In this document: positions 41,463 through 50,552 of the stretch, piece by piece
Numbering within the stretch: position 1 is the stretch's first letter
Layout: each line of letters opens with the position of its first letter
NCBI RefSeq assembly: GCF_003014485.1
Contig: NZ_PYGA01000001.1
Coordinates: forward strand, 434,001-498,000
Origin: Murinocardiopsis flavida
GTDB lineage: Bacteria > Actinomycetota > Actinomycetes > Streptosporangiales > Streptosporangiaceae
Length of the DNA stretch: 64,000 nt
Direction of reading: 5' to 3'
Translations under genes and position numbers: made by a program
Notes under the pieces: generated by a model
Databases searched by the model: none
What the model was told of the DNA's origin: nothing
The model's input: only the letters and a program-made list of their open reading frames with translations

Positions 41463-41832
41463 CGGACCGCCTGCGGGACGACCTTGCCGCCGGGCCGCCT
41501 GCGGGTGGCCGGTGATGAAAAGGCGGCAGCGACGGCGGGGCCCGGGCCCGGTGGTCCTCCGCAGCGTGTCAGCGGGCCGCGTCCACCCACCCCCGGCGAC
41601 CGGCCTCCGTGCTGTCTCTTCCACTTCAGGGCGCCCGAAGAGGAGAAAACAGCACGGAGGCTGCTGGAAAAGCCGAAAGTCCACGCCCCGCGCGGACGAC
41701 CGCCACCCCCGGAACCCTGCGCCTTTGGTGCTGCTGGATGACCGCCGCCCCAGGCCCTCGCCGCCCTTGGTGCTGCTGTTGCCCACCGCATACCCGCATG
41801 CGGCCCGGCGACAAGGCCGCCCCGCAGCCGGA
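41463..41832. repeat. Large imperfect inverted repeat with central hairpin
   Basis: The arm at 41463-41505 (with CTTGCCGCCGGGCCGCCTGC) is the near-reverse-complement of 41793-41832 (with GCATGCGGCCCGGCGACAAG). Near the centre, GCCTCCGTGCTGT (41603-41615) pairs perfectly with ACAGCACGGAGGC (41649-41661). Intervening flanks also match loosely, so the whole segment could fold into one long stem. Confidence 0.65.
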
Positions 41833-41839
41833 CCGACCC

Positions 41840-41876
41840 CAAAAAACCGGCCCGAGCGGCACTCTCAGTGCCGCTC
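41840..41876 (-). terminator. Intrinsic terminator of allB
   Basis: On the minus strand GAGCGGCACT pairs with AGTGCCGCTC (41854-41863 and 41867-41876), followed by GGGCCGG and TTTTTT. It is 149 bp past the allB stop. Confidence 0.6.
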
Positions 41877-41894
41877 ACCGCAGGGGGACACTCC

Positions 41895-41946
41895 ACTCCC
41901 GCCCAGGGGCAGGCCGCCGAACTCCCGCCCAGGGGCAGGCCGCCGA
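41895..41946. repeat. Perfect 26-bp tandem duplication
   Basis: The unit at 41895-41920 (starting ACTCCCGCCCAGGGGC) is repeated without change at 41921-41946. Confidence 0.9.
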
Positions 41947-42024
41947 ACAGGTCGACGCGGTACTCGGACGGCCCCGGTCATCCTCTGGGACGGCCCTGGG
42001 GCATCCCCCGGAACAGGCCCCCGG

Positions 42025-43374
42025 TCATCCCCGGGTGAGGAGGCGACCGCGCGGGGCGTCCGGGTCCACCGGCGTTCCGCGCAGCCACGTGGCGCGCACG
42101 ACGCCGCGGAGCAGCGCGCCGTCGTAGGCGCTCAACGGGTTCTTGTGCTGGAGGGTCCGCGCGTCGACGGTCGACTCCGCGGCCGGGGCGACCACCGCGA
42201 AGTCGGCGTCGGACCCGACCGCGATCCGCCCTTTGCCCGCGGTGCCCGCGATCCGGGCCGGTGCCGCGGCCATCCAGCGCACCACGTCGCCCAGTGCGAA
42301 CCCGCGCCGCTGCGCCTCCGTCCAGACAGCGGAGAACCCCACCTGGAGCCCCGACACCCCGCCCCATGCGGTGCCGAAGTCACCGGTCGCGAGGTCCTTG
42401 AGGTCGGGCGTGCTCGGCGAGTGGTCGCTGACGATGCAGTCGATGAGCCCCTCGCCGAGGGCCTGCCACAGCGCGTCGCGGTTGGCGGCGCCGCGGATGG
42501 GCGGGCAGCACTTGAACTGGGTCGCCCCCGCGGGCACCTGTTCGGCGGCGATGGTGAGGTAGTGCGGGCAGGTCTCCACGGTGATCGGAACGCCGTCGTC
42601 CTTCGCACGCCTGATCATCGGCAGGGCCGTCGCGCTCGACAGGTGCAGGATGTGGGATCGCGTTCCGGTGGCGCGTGCGGTCTCGATGACCAGGGCGATG
42701 GCGTCGTGCTCGGCCTCATCGGGGCGCGACGCCAGGAAGGAGGCGTAGTCGCGCCCTGCCGCGTCCGGGGCGGCGTCGAGCACCCCTGGATCCTCGGCGT
42801 GCACGATGAGCAGGCCGCCGAACGTCCCGATCGCCTCGGCCGCCGACCGGAACTCCGCGGCGGTGAGGTGGCCGAACTCATCGACTCCCGAAGGCGACAG
42901 GAACGACTTGAAACCGTAGACACCCTGGTCGTGCAGCTTCTTCAGTTCGGCGACGCCTCCGGGGGCCGTGTTCTCGGGCACCGCACCGCCCCAGAACCCG
43001 ACGTCGACGCTGACCTGCCCCTCGGCGGCCGACCGCTTCGCCGCCAGCCCTGCGGCGGTCGTGGTGGGGGGAATGCTGTTCAGCGGCATGTCCACGATGG
43101 TGGTGACGCCGCCGGCCGCCGCGGCACGCGTCGCGCTGGCGAAGCCCTCCCAGTCGGTGCGGCCGGGCTCGTTGACGTGGACGTGGCTGTCGACAAGACC
43201 GGGCAGCAGTACCTCGGCGCCGTCGAGTTCGACGTCGCTGCGGGCGCGCAGCGGCGCGGCGTACTCCGCCACCGCGGCGATCCGGCCGTCGCGCACCGCC
43301 ACGGCGGCGGGCCGCTCGCCTTCAGGGGTGACGGCGCTGCGGGCCCGGATCACCAGGTCGTAGTCCTCGGACAT
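42025..43374 (-). CDS. allB: Allantoinase
   Basis: The enzyme hydrolyses allantoin to allantoate in purine breakdown. The 449-residue amidohydrolase has metal ligands His64 and His66 (VDSHVHVNEPGR), the carboxylated Lys156 (GVYGFKSFL), later His in VHAEDP and HLSS, and the catalytic Asp in SDHSPS, all as in AllB. ATG 43374 follows GGGGGAAG. It lies 138 bp downstream of the DUF6986 gene on the same strand; an IclR regulator gene is divergent from that pair. Confidence 0.93.
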   Translation of the reverse strand: MSEDYDLVIRARSAVTPEGERPAAVAVRDGRIAAVAEYAAPLRARSDVELDGAEVLLPGLVDSHVHVNEPGRTDWEGFASATRAAAAGGVTTIVDMPLNSIPPTTTAAGLAAKRSAAEGQVSVDVGFWGGAVPENTAPGGVAELKKLHDQGVYGFKSFLSPSGVDEFGHLTAAEFRSAAEAIGTFGGLLIVHAEDPGVLDAAPDAAGRDYASFLASRPDEAEHDAIALVIETARATGTRSHILHLSSATALPMIRRAKDDGVPITVETCPHYLTIAAEQVPAGATQFKCCPPIRGAANRDALWQALGEGLIDCIVSDHSPSTPDLKDLATGDFGTAWGGVSGLQVGFSAVWTEAQRRGFALGDVVRWMAAAPARIAGTAGKGRIAVGSDADFAVVAPAAESTVDARTLQHKNPLSAYDGALLRGVVRATWLRGTPVDPDAPRGRLLTRG

Positions 43375-43512
43375 GTCTTCCCCCTATCGCGTTTCCGGGC
43401 ACCGCGCCCGTGCGGGCCGCCCTCGGCCGTCCCGGCCGGTCCGGCGTCCCGGCCTGCCCGGATTCCCCACCCGGTCACCCACCGGACCGGCGTCCCGGCT
43501 CTCCAGTACCGC

Positions 43513-44820
43513 TCAGCCGTCCTGGCCGACCCTGCGGTGCGCGAATCCGGTGATCTCCTCGGTGCTCGCGCCGGTGGCCTCGGCGACCTCGTCCGCGCCG
43601 AGCGCGCCGCATTGGACACCGCGGGCCAGCACGGCGGCGAGTGCCTGCGCCGTTGCCGGCTCGTCCATGACGCCGCCTTCGACGGCGCCGAGGTAAGCGC
43701 GCAGCCGGGCCGCCGCCGGGGCGAACGCCTCGCGGTAGAACGCGTAGGTGGCGAGGTAGCGGGTTACGAGTTGGTGCGGGTGCATGTCCCAGCCCTGGTA
43801 GTAGGCGCGTTCCAGGGACCGGCGGACGAGTCCGGCGTGCAGCCGCCACGCGGCGTGCACCTCGGCGGGGGTGCCCACGGGGACGATATTGGTGGCGCCG
43901 TCGGAGAGCCAGACCCCGGTCCCTGCCGCCGCGAGCTGCATGACGGCCTTCGCGTGGTCGGCGACGGGGTGCGCCATGCTCTGGAACGCCGCGGTCACCC
44001 CGCACGCCGCGCTGTAGTCGTAGGTGCCGTAGTGCAGGGCGGTGACCCGGCCATCTCCCACGTGCAGCATGCGCGCCACCGCCGCGGCCCCGTCGGGGTC
44101 CATGACCGACTGCGGGGTCTCGATCTGGAGCTCGAACCCGAGGCGCCCTGCTGTCAGCCCGAACCGCTCCTCGAGCCGTTCGGCCACCCACACCATGGCC
44201 TCGACCTGGTCGACCGAGGTGATCTTGGGCAGTGTCAGCGTGAATCCGTCGGGCAGCTCCCCCGCGTGCTCCAGCACGGCCTGGACGAACATGCCCAGGC
44301 TGCGCAGGCCGCGGCGGCGTCCGGCGGCCTCCATACCCTTGAACCGGATGCCCCAGTACGGCGGCGCGGCCCCGGCCGCCTGGTCGGCGGCGAGCGCCTC
44401 GGCCGCCGCGAGCAGGTGCGCGTCCTCCTCGGCGTCGGGGCGCGCGCCGTAGCCGTCCTCCAGGTCGATGCGCAGGTCCTCGACCGGTTCGTCGCGCAGC
44501 TTCGCGAGGACGCGCGGCAGGCACTCCTCGACGGCCTGCCGGTCGATCCCCGTCGCGTCGGCGAGGGCGGCGGTGTCGGGCGCGAACGTCTCGACCGAGC
44601 GGGCCGCCTGCTCACCCCAGTCGCGCGCGATGCCGCGGCTGATGCGGTCGGCGGGGACGTACACCGTGTGCACGGGTTGGCGGCGGCCCGTCTCGCCGGG
44701 GAACCGCGACGCGAGGAGCGCGTCGGATTCGGCGAGCCGCTCGTCGAGCGCGTCGCCGAGCCGGTCCCATCCCTCGGCTCCGGCCTGCTGCCTGTCCTGC
44801 CCGGCCTGCTGCACACCCAC
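43513..44820 (-). CDS. DUF6986/aldolase-like protein of the allantoin module
   Basis: The 435-residue protein has the TIM-barrel features of HpcH/HpaI or malate synthase-like enzymes (EDLRIDLEDGYG, GFELQIETPQSVMDPDG, ALHYGTYDYSAACG). In actinobacteria this family stands beside allantoinase/allantoicase genes, so a role in the glyoxylate or ureidoglycolate branch of purine breakdown is likely; the exact reaction is not known to me. GTG 44820 has AAAGGGG upstream and is preferred to GTG 44844, which lacks one. Confidence 0.75.
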   Translation of the reverse strand: MGVQQAGQDRQQAGAEGWDRLGDALDERLAESDALLASRFPGETGRRQPVHTVYVPADRISRGIARDWGEQAARSVETFAPDTAALADATGIDRQAVEECLPRVLAKLRDEPVEDLRIDLEDGYGARPDAEEDAHLLAAAEALAADQAAGAAPPYWGIRFKGMEAAGRRRGLRSLGMFVQAVLEHAGELPDGFTLTLPKITSVDQVEAMVWVAERLEERFGLTAGRLGFELQIETPQSVMDPDGAAAVARMLHVGDGRVTALHYGTYDYSAACGVTAAFQSMAHPVADHAKAVMQLAAAGTGVWLSDGATNIVPVGTPAEVHAAWRLHAGLVRRSLERAYYQGWDMHPHQLVTRYLATYAFYREAFAPAAARLRAYLGAVEGGVMDEPATAQALAAVLARGVQCGALGADEVAEATGASTEEITGFAHRRVGQDG

Positions 44821-44919
44821 GTCCGCCGTCCCCTTTCCGCTCACGCGGCCCGGTTCGCCCCGCAGTCGTCCCGCATGGTCCCGGTGTCCGCCGATCCACC
44901 GTGCCATACTTCTATATCG

Positions 44920-44945
44920 CGGACAATAACTTCTGCAATTCGGAA
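44920..44945 (-). promoter_or_regulatory. IclR (AllR-type) operator, left copy
   Basis: On the minus strand the site reads TTCCGAATTGCAGAA, then six bases, then GTCCG. It matches the right copy in 12 of 15 core bases with the same GTCCG spacing. It serves the DUF6986-allB side. Confidence 0.65.
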
Positions 44946-45003
44946 CGAACATCGCGGGTCCGGTGCCCGGCCGGGGACCGCCTCCGAACATCCGGCGCCG
45001 GAT

Positions 45004-45029
45004 TTTCGTATCGCAGAAAGCGAAGTCCG
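45004..45029 (+). promoter_or_regulatory. IclR (AllR-type) operator, right copy
   Basis: On the plus strand the site reads TTTCGTATCGCAGAA, then six bases, then GTCCG. It ends 42 bp before the iclR ATG at 45071, so it could autoregulate the gene. Confidence 0.65.
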
Positions 45030-45070
45030 AATACAGTGTCGACGGAGCCGAACCGCCGGGGCGGCACGTG

Positions 45071-45874
45071 ATGGGAGCACCACCGTTGGCAACGCCACAG
45101 ACAACCGCAGACAGCGAGGTCCGCAACCGGTCCGGCGGGGTCCAGTCCCTCGACCGCGCGTTCGCCCTGCTGGAGATCATGGCCGACGCCGGTGGTGAGA
45201 TCTCCCTCAGCCAGCTCGCCGGCTCCTCCGGCCTGCCGTTGCCCACCATCCACCGGATCATCCGCACGCTGGTCGGGAACGGCTACGTCCGCCAGCTCCC
45301 CTCGCGCCGGTACGCCCTCGGGCCGCGCCTCATCGGCCTCGGCGAGAGCGCGTCGCGCATGCTCGGCACCTGGGCCCGGCCGCACCTCGCCGAACTGGTC
45401 GAGCAACTCGGCGAGACCGCCAACCTCGCCATGCTCGACGGCGACAAGGTCGTCTACGTCGCGCAGGTGCCGTCGCCGCACGCGATGCGAATGTTCACCG
45501 AGGTCGGCCGCCGTGTGCTGCCCCACTCCGCCGGGGTCGGCAAGGCCCTGCTGGCGCAGCTCCCCGAGAACGAGGCGCTGGCGACCGTGCGCCGCACGGG
45601 GATGCCGGCCGCCACCGACCGCACGATCACCACCCACGACGAGTTCGCCACCGAGCTCGACCGCATCCGCGAGCGCGGCTACGCCATCGACGACGGCGAA
45701 CAGGAGATCGGGGTGCGCTGCCTGGCGGTGCCCGTTCGCGGCGGACCCGCCATGATGGCGGTCTCCATCTCCGGCCCCGAAGCCCGGGTGAGCTGGGACT
45801 TCGTGGAGCGGGCGGCACCCATCGTGCAGCGCAGCGCGGCGAGCCTCGCCGTGGACCTCAACAACCAGAGCTAG
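45071..45874 (+). CDS. IclR family regulator of the allantoin module (AllR-like)
   Basis: The 267-residue protein has a winged HTH (GGVQSLDRAFALLEIMADAGGEISLSQLAGSSGLPLPTIHRIIRTLVGNGYV) and an IclR effector domain (AHLAELVEQLGETANLAMLDG, HSAGVGKALLAQLPE). Divergence from the DUF6986-allB genes and the paired operators point to repression relieved by a purine breakdown product such as allantoate or glyoxylate. TTG 45086, with GGGAG in front, is a rival start to ATG 45071. Confidence 0.9.
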   Translation: MGAPPLATPQTTADSEVRNRSGGVQSLDRAFALLEIMADAGGEISLSQLAGSSGLPLPTIHRIIRTLVGNGYVRQLPSRRYALGPRLIGLGESASRMLGTWARPHLAELVEQLGETANLAMLDGDKVVYVAQVPSPHAMRMFTEVGRRVLPHSAGVGKALLAQLPENEALATVRRTGMPAATDRTITTHDEFATELDRIRERGYAIDDGEQEIGVRCLAVPVRGGPAMMAVSISGPEARVSWDFVERAAPIVQRSAASLAVDLNNQS

Positions 45875-45888
45875 CTGCGGCCCGCGGC

Positions 45889-45938
45889 CCGGCCCAGGCT
45901 CCGACCCTGGCCCTGGCCCTGGCCCGGGCCTGGACCGG
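45889..45938. terminator. Hairpin between convergent iclR and era
   Basis: CCGGCCCAGGC (45889-45899) pairs with GCCTGGACCGG (45928-45938) with one mismatch, enclosing a CTGGCC-rich loop. Confidence 0.55.
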
Positions 45939-45939
45939 G

Positions 45940-46908
45940 TCAGGTCTGCTGGTCGAATCCGAGCCGGCGGAGCTGCTTGGGGTCGCGCTGCCAGTCCTTC
46001 GCGACCCGCACCCGCAGGTCGAGGAAGACCTTGGCGCCCAGCAGCGCCTCGATCTGCGCGCGCGCCCTGGATCCGACGTCGCGCAGGCGGGCCCCCTTCG
46101 ACCCGATGACGATCGCCTTCTGGCTGGAGCGCTCGACGTACAGCGAGGCGTAGATGTCGATGAGCTCGTTCCCCGGCTCGCGGTCGCGCCGCTCGCTCAT
46201 CTCGTCCACGACGACGGCGATGGAGTGCGGCAGCTCGTCGCGGACCCCTTCGAGCGATGCCTCGCGCACGAGCTCGGCGACCAGCATGGCGTCGGGTTCG
46301 TCGGTGAGGTCGCCCTCGGGGTAGAGCGGCGGCCCTTCCGGCAGGTGGCCGCAGAGGACGTCGGTCACTGTGTCGACCTGGTAGCCGCTTTCGGCCGACA
46401 CCGGGACGACATCGGCCCACGCGCCCAGTTGCGACACCGCGAGGAGCTGCTCGGTGATCTGGGAGCGGTCGGCGGTGTCGGTCTTGGTGACCAGCGCCAC
46501 CACCGGGGTGTTGTGCTGCTCGGCGAGCTCGCGGGCGATATAGGTGTCGCCGCGCCCGATGGGCTCGTTCGCCGGCACGCAGAAACCGATGACGTCGACC
46601 TCGACCAGTGTCGAGCGCACCAGGCTGTCGAGCCGCTCGCCCAGGAGGGTCCGCGGCTTGTGCAGGCCGGGGGTGTCGACCACGATCAGCTGGGCGTCGT
46701 CGCGGTGCACGATGCCGCGCACCGTGCGCCGGGTGGTCTGCGGGCGGCTGCTCGTGATCGCCACCTTCTGCCCCACCAGCGCGTTCATCAATGTCGACTT
46801 GCCCACGTTGGGGCGGCCGACGAAGCAGGCGAAGCCGCTGCGGAAGCCCTCCGGGGCGGCGGGCATCGGCAGCGGCACCCGGAGTCGTTCGAGGTCGAGG
46901 TCGTCCAT
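45940..46908 (-). CDS. era: GTPase Era
   Basis: Era binds the 3' end of 16S rRNA and aids 30S assembly. The 322-residue protein has G1 GRPNVGKST (residues 31-39), G2/G3 with DTPGLHKPRTLLG, G4 TKTD and a C-terminal KH domain (IVIGSKGARLRDVGSRARAQIEALLGAKVFLDLRVRV). ATG 46908 has a weak GGA site; an upstream ATG at 46947 would add 13 residues. It is the last gene of the conserved ybeY-CBS-cdd-era run. Confidence 0.95.
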   Translation of the reverse strand: MDDLDLERLRVPLPMPAAPEGFRSGFACFVGRPNVGKSTLMNALVGQKVAITSSRPQTTRRTVRGIVHRDDAQLIVVDTPGLHKPRTLLGERLDSLVRSTLVEVDVIGFCVPANEPIGRGDTYIARELAEQHNTPVVALVTKTDTADRSQITEQLLAVSQLGAWADVVPVSAESGYQVDTVTDVLCGHLPEGPPLYPEGDLTDEPDAMLVAELVREASLEGVRDELPHSIAVVVDEMSERRDREPGNELIDIYASLYVERSSQKAIVIGSKGARLRDVGSRARAQIEALLGAKVFLDLRVRVAKDWQRDPKQLRRLGFDQQT

Positions 46909-47029
46909 GTGTCCAGTCTCGCTGGCGTTCGGAGCGGGCGGAACCATCGCGGCGCCCGCCGTCTGCGGTACCGCCGGTCTGCGGCACCGCCTGTCGGCCG
47001 TACTGTCGGCCGTACCGCTGGTGCGCGGT

Positions 47030-47389
47030 TCAGGGCCGGTGCACGGCCCGCACGGTGCCGTCGGGCGCGGCGAGGACCACCACCGCGGCGGAGAGCTCCG
47101 CCGCGACAGCGAGGTCGGCGTCCGCCGGGGCGCCGGCCGCGGAGACCACGACGGCCGCCTCCAGGGACTCCGCCCCGCTCGACACCGCCGCCGCCACCGC
47201 GGCCTGGAGCGCCGTGACCGCCAACGACGCCAGTGCCACGGTCGTCGCGGCGTAGGTGCGGCCGGTCTCGTCGCGCACCGCCGCGCCCTCGGCCGCGCCG
47301 TTGCGCGCGCGGGAGGACCGCGCCAGTGTCAGCAGTTTGGCGTCCTCGGCCGCCAGCTCCTCGGGGCCCTGCGGCCCGGGGGCGTTCAT
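47030..47389 (-). CDS. Cytidine deaminase-like protein lacking zinc ligands
   Basis: The 119-residue protein occupies the place of cdd in the actinobacterial phoH-ybeY-CBS-cdd-era block and keeps the fold pattern (AEDAKLLTLARSSRARNGAAEGAAVRDETGRTYAATTVALASLAVTALQAAVAAAVSSG). It has no Cys at all, so neither the C/H-A-E nor the PCxxC zinc site is present. It cannot be an active deaminase and may be structural or regulatory. The start at ATG 47389 has GAGGAG about 12 nt upstream. Confidence 0.7.
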   Translation of the reverse strand: MNAPGPQGPEELAAEDAKLLTLARSSRARNGAAEGAAVRDETGRTYAATTVALASLAVTALQAAVAAAVSSGAESLEAAVVVSAAGAPADADLAVAAELSAAVVVLAAPDGTVRAVHRP

Positions 47390-47424
47390 CGGGTGGCACT
47401 CCTCACGGTTGCTTCACAGTTGCT

Positions 47425-48783
47425 TCACGGTTGCTCCGCCGCGCCGGGCGGGTCACCGGCCGGCATGCGCTCCACCAGGACGGTGGCCGTCTGGTTGCGG
47501 CGGCCCGACGGGTCCTCCGCTGTGAGCCGCAGGCCGGAGAACTCGACCTCCGAGCCGGTGAGCGGCACCCGGCCGAGGACGTAGGCGAGCAGGCCGCCGA
47601 CCGTCTCGACGTCGTCGGCGTCGAGTTCCACGTCGAACAGCTCGGCGAGTTCGCCGAGCGGCAGCCGCGCGGTGACGCGCGCCTTGTCCTCGCCCAGGCG
47701 CTCGATGGGGGGCACCTCGTCGTCGTACTCGTCGGTGATCTCGCCCACGATCTCCTCGACGATGTCCTCGATGGTCACCAACCCGGCGGTGCCGCCGTAC
47801 TCGTCGATGACAACGGCCACGTGGATGCGCTGCTGCTGCATCTCGCGCAGCAGCTCGTCGATCGGCTTGGAGTCGGGGACGTAGGTGGCGTCGCGCATGA
47901 TGTCGCGCACGGTGCGGCTCCCGTCGGCCGCGGCCCCCTCGCTCTCGGCCTCACTGCGCCCGGCCCAGGTGTCGCGCAGCCGGGCGACGACGTCCTTGAG
48001 GTAGACGATCCCCACGACGTCGTCCTCGTTCTCGCCCGCCACGGGGATGCGGGAGAACCCGCTGCGCAGCGCCAGCGCGAGCGCGCCGTCGACGTCGTCG
48101 TCGTGGTCGATGAACACGATGTCGGGGCGAGGCACCATGACCTCGCGCACCGAGGTGTCGTCGAGCTTGAAGACGGAGTGGATCATCTGCCGTTCCTCGG
48201 CGTCGATGACATGCCCGCGCTCCGCGAGGTCGACCATGTGGCGGAGCTCGTCCTCACTGGCGAACGGCCCTTCCCTGTCGCCGATGCCCCGCGGGGTGAA
48301 GGCGCGCCCCAGCCACACCAGCAGCTGGGCGAGCGGCCCGAGCACCAGGGTGATGGGGTGGACCACGCTCGCCCCGACCAGCGCGACCGCAGCGGGGAAC
48401 TGGCGGCCGAGGATGCGCGGTGTGACCCCGATCAGCACGTAGTTCACCAGGACCATCAGCACGGCCGACGCGGTGACCGCGACCCAGCCGAGTCCGAGCC
48501 AGTCGATGAACCCGACGGCGAGCGCCAGCGTCGCCAGGACCTCGCAGACCACCCGCAGCAGCAGCACCATGTTGAGGTGCCGGGCGGGGTCGGCCGCGAT
48601 GATCTCCAGCTGCCGGACGCCGCGGCGGTCGGACCCGACGAGTTCGGACACGCCCATGCGCGAGGCGCGGGCCAGCGCGACCTCCGCGCTCACGAAGAAC
48701 GCCGCCAGCAGGGACAGCAGGACGGCGAATCCGAACGCGGCGCTCAGCTCCAGCGCTTCGCGCCCGGTGACGGCATCGATCAT
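47425..48783 (-). CDS. Hemolysin-type membrane protein with CBS pair and CorC-HlyC domain
   Basis: The 452-residue protein has an N-terminal DUF21/CNNM membrane region (four hydrophobic segments, residues about 15-165), two CBS domains (MVPRPDIVFIDHDDDVDGALALALRSGFSRIPVAGE..VVGIVYLKDV and RDATYVPDSKPIDELLREMQQQRIHVAVVIDEYGGTAGLVTIEDIVEEIVGEI) and a C-terminal CorC-HlyC transporter-associated domain. It probably regulates Mg2+ export. ATG 48783 overlaps the ybeY stop as ATGA, so translation is coupled. Confidence 0.93.
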   Translation of the reverse strand: MIDAVTGREALELSAAFGFAVLLSLLAAFFVSAEVALARASRMGVSELVGSDRRGVRQLEIIAADPARHLNMVLLLRVVCEVLATLALAVGFIDWLGLGWVAVTASAVLMVLVNYVLIGVTPRILGRQFPAAVALVGASVVHPITLVLGPLAQLLVWLGRAFTPRGIGDREGPFASEDELRHMVDLAERGHVIDAEERQMIHSVFKLDDTSVREVMVPRPDIVFIDHDDDVDGALALALRSGFSRIPVAGENEDDVVGIVYLKDVVARLRDTWAGRSEAESEGAAADGSRTVRDIMRDATYVPDSKPIDELLREMQQQRIHVAVVIDEYGGTAGLVTIEDIVEEIVGEITDEYDDEVPPIERLGEDKARVTARLPLGELAELFDVELDADDVETVGGLLAYVLGRVPLTGSEVEFSGLRLTAEDPSGRRNQTATVLVERMPAGDPPGAAEQP

Positions 48784-49280
48784 CGGACGGAGTCGGGCGC
48801 CGGCTTGGCCGCGGTGGCGGTGTCCTCGCCGCGGCTCGTGAGCCACCCTTCGACCAGTTCGGCCTGGAGGCCGAACATCTCCTTGTGGTCCTCGGGCTCG
48901 GCGTGGTCGTAGCCGAGGAGGTGCAGGATGCCGTGCGTGAGCAGCAGGTCGACCTCTGCCTGCTCGCTGTGCCCGCCCCGTTCGGCCTGGCGCTGGGCCA
49001 CCTGCGGGCAGATGGCGACCTGGCCCAGGACGCCGGGTGCCGAGGTGCGGCCGGGGCCGCCGGGGCGCAGCTCGTCGATGGGGAACGACAGCACATCGGT
49101 GGGACCGGGCTCGTCCATCCACCGCACGTGCAGGTCGGTCATGACCTCTTCGTCCACGAGGTTGACGGACAGCTCGGCGAGCGGGTGGACGCGCATCTGG
49201 TCGAGGACGAACCGGGCGAGCTGAGCGAGCCGGGCTTCGTCGCCGGGGACGCCGGACTCGTTCGCGACGTCAATGGTCAT
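48780..49280 (-). CDS. ybeY: Endoribonuclease YbeY, rRNA maturation
   Basis: The 166-residue protein has the zinc motif THGILHLLGYDH, with ligands His116, His120 and His126. YbeY processes the 3' end of 16S rRNA and takes part in ribosome quality control. ATG 49280 has GAAGG upstream. It is between phoH and the CBS membrane protein, as in most actinobacteria. Confidence 0.95.
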   Translation of the reverse strand: MTIDVANESGVPGDEARLAQLARFVLDQMRVHPLAELSVNLVDEEVMTDLHVRWMDEPGPTDVLSFPIDELRPGGPGRTSAPGVLGQVAICPQVAQRQAERGGHSEQAEVDLLLTHGILHLLGYDHAEPEDHKEMFGLQAELVEGWLTSRGEDTATAAKPAPDSVR

Positions 49281-49309
49281 GTGCCGTGCCTTCGTTAGTC
49301 ATGAGAAAG

Positions 49310-49339
49310 CCTCCCGCGGGGCCGCGGCCCCGCGGGAGG
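49310..49339. terminator. Perfect 30-bp palindromic hairpin between phoH and ybeY
   Basis: Each arm is CCTCCCGCGGGGCCG, joined without a loop. On the minus strand it is followed by CTTTCTC. It could end phoH transcripts or pause polymerase before ybeY. Confidence 0.65.
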
Positions 49340-49343
49340 GAGA

Positions 49344-50399
49344 TCACCTGGCGCCGTTCGGCGATGTGCCGGAACGGGACCGCCCGGCGTGCGTGCGCGC
49401 GCCGTTGTGCTGGACGTTCTGTTCGAGGTCGTAGCGTCCGTAGGCGTCGACGATCTCGCTGACCAGCTTGTGGCGGACCACGTCGTTGCTGTTCAGCCGG
49501 CAGAAGCCGATGTCGCGGATGCCTTCGAGGATGTGCTCGATGGTGCCCAGGCCGCTGGCGTGCCCGCCGGGCAGGTCGACCTGGGTGACGTCGCCGGTGA
49601 CGACGACCTTGGAGCCGAACCCCAGGCGGGTCAGGAACATCTTCATCTGCTCGGGCGAGGTGTTCTGCGCCTCGTCGAGGATGATGAAGGAGTCGTTGAG
49701 GGTGCGGCCGCGCATGTAGGCGAGCGGCGCCACCTCGATGGTCCCGGCCGCCATGAGCTTGGGGATGGACTCCGGGTCGAGCATGTCGTGCAGGGCGTCG
49801 TACAGCGGCCGCAGGTAGGGGTCGATCTTCTCGTACAGGGTGCCGGGCAGGAACCCGAGGCGCTCGCCGGCCTCGACGGCCGGGCGGGTCAGGATGATCC
49901 GGTTGACCTGCTTGGCCTGCAACGCCTTCACGGCCTTCGCCATGGCGAGGTAGGTCTTGCCGGTGCCGGCCGGGCCGATGCCGAACACGACGGTGTGCTT
50001 GTCGATGGCGTCGACGTAGTGCTTCTGGTTCAGGGTCTTCGGCCTGATGGTGCGCCCGCGCGCCGAGAGGATGTCCAGGGTGAGGACGTCGGCGGGACGC
50101 TCGGAGCCGGTGCCCTGGCTGCGCAGCATGCCCAGTGTGCGGTCGATGTCATCGGGGCTGATCTGGGCGCCGCCCTTGACGAGTTCGAGGAGTTCCTCGA
50201 TGAGGCGCACCACCATCGAGGTCTCCTCGGGGGTGCCACTGACGGTGATCTCGTTGCCGCGGACGTGGATGTCGCTGGCAAAGGAGCGCTCGACGGTCCT
50301 CAGCAGTTCGTCGCCGGACCCCAGCAGTCGGACCATCAGGTGCTCGGCCGGTACGACGATCTTGACCTGATTGCGGTGCTGTTGCGTTGAATCGACCAT
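49344..50399 (-). CDS. phoH: PhoH family ATPase
   Basis: The 351-residue protein has an N-terminal KH-like segment and the PhoH ATPase: Walker [12 protein letters not shown], Walker [12 protein letters not shown], and [21 protein letters not shown]. PhoH acts in RNA metabolism with YbeY. The last 30 residues are basic and disordered. ATG 50399 has a poor GG site; GTG/ATG options upstream look non-coding. Confidence 0.93.
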   Translation of the reverse strand: MVDSTQQHRNQVKIVVPAEHLMVRLLGSGDELLRTVERSFASDIHVRGNEITVSGTPEETSMVVRLIEELLELVKGGAQISPDDIDRTLGMLRSQGTGSERPADVLTLDILSARGRTIRPKTLNQKHYVDAIDKHTVVFGIGPAGTGKTYLAMAKAVKALQAKQVNRIILTRPAVEAGERLGFLPGTLYEKIDPYLRPLYDALHDMLDPESIPKLMAAGTIEVAPLAYMRGRTLNDSFIILDEAQNTSPEQMKMFLTRLGFGSKVVVTGDVTQVDLPGGHASGLGTIEHILEGIRDIGFCRLNSNDVVRHKLVSEIVDAYGRYDLEQNVQHNGARTHAGRSRSGTSPNGAR

Positions 50400-50552
50400 G
50401 GTGTGGCCTGGTGGCCGTCTCGCCCCTACCCTTCGCATCCGTTGAGGTCGGGCCCGGTCTTCCGCGGATGGTCGCGGGAGCTGCGGTCCGGCCCTGTGAC
50501 ATCTGTGATTCTACCAACGCCGACCGGTCGTCCCCGAGTGGATTTCCGCCGG

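Larger units (their letters stand above)
41194..42024. other. 831-bp gene-free region rich in nested inverted repeats
   Basis: No frame shows clear coding bias. Its left end is relatively AT-rich and carries the HNH promoter. The middle is a large imperfect inverted repeat (41463-41832) with a central hairpin (41603-41661). The right end has a terminator-like hairpin and a 26-bp duplication. Confidence 0.55.

Noticed and set aside
41383-45198. A 1271-codon plus-strand open frame over the allantoin genes
   Set aside because: It runs antisense to allB and the DUF6986 gene, which carry clear catalytic motifs, and has no recognisable domain. It is a GC-bias artefact.
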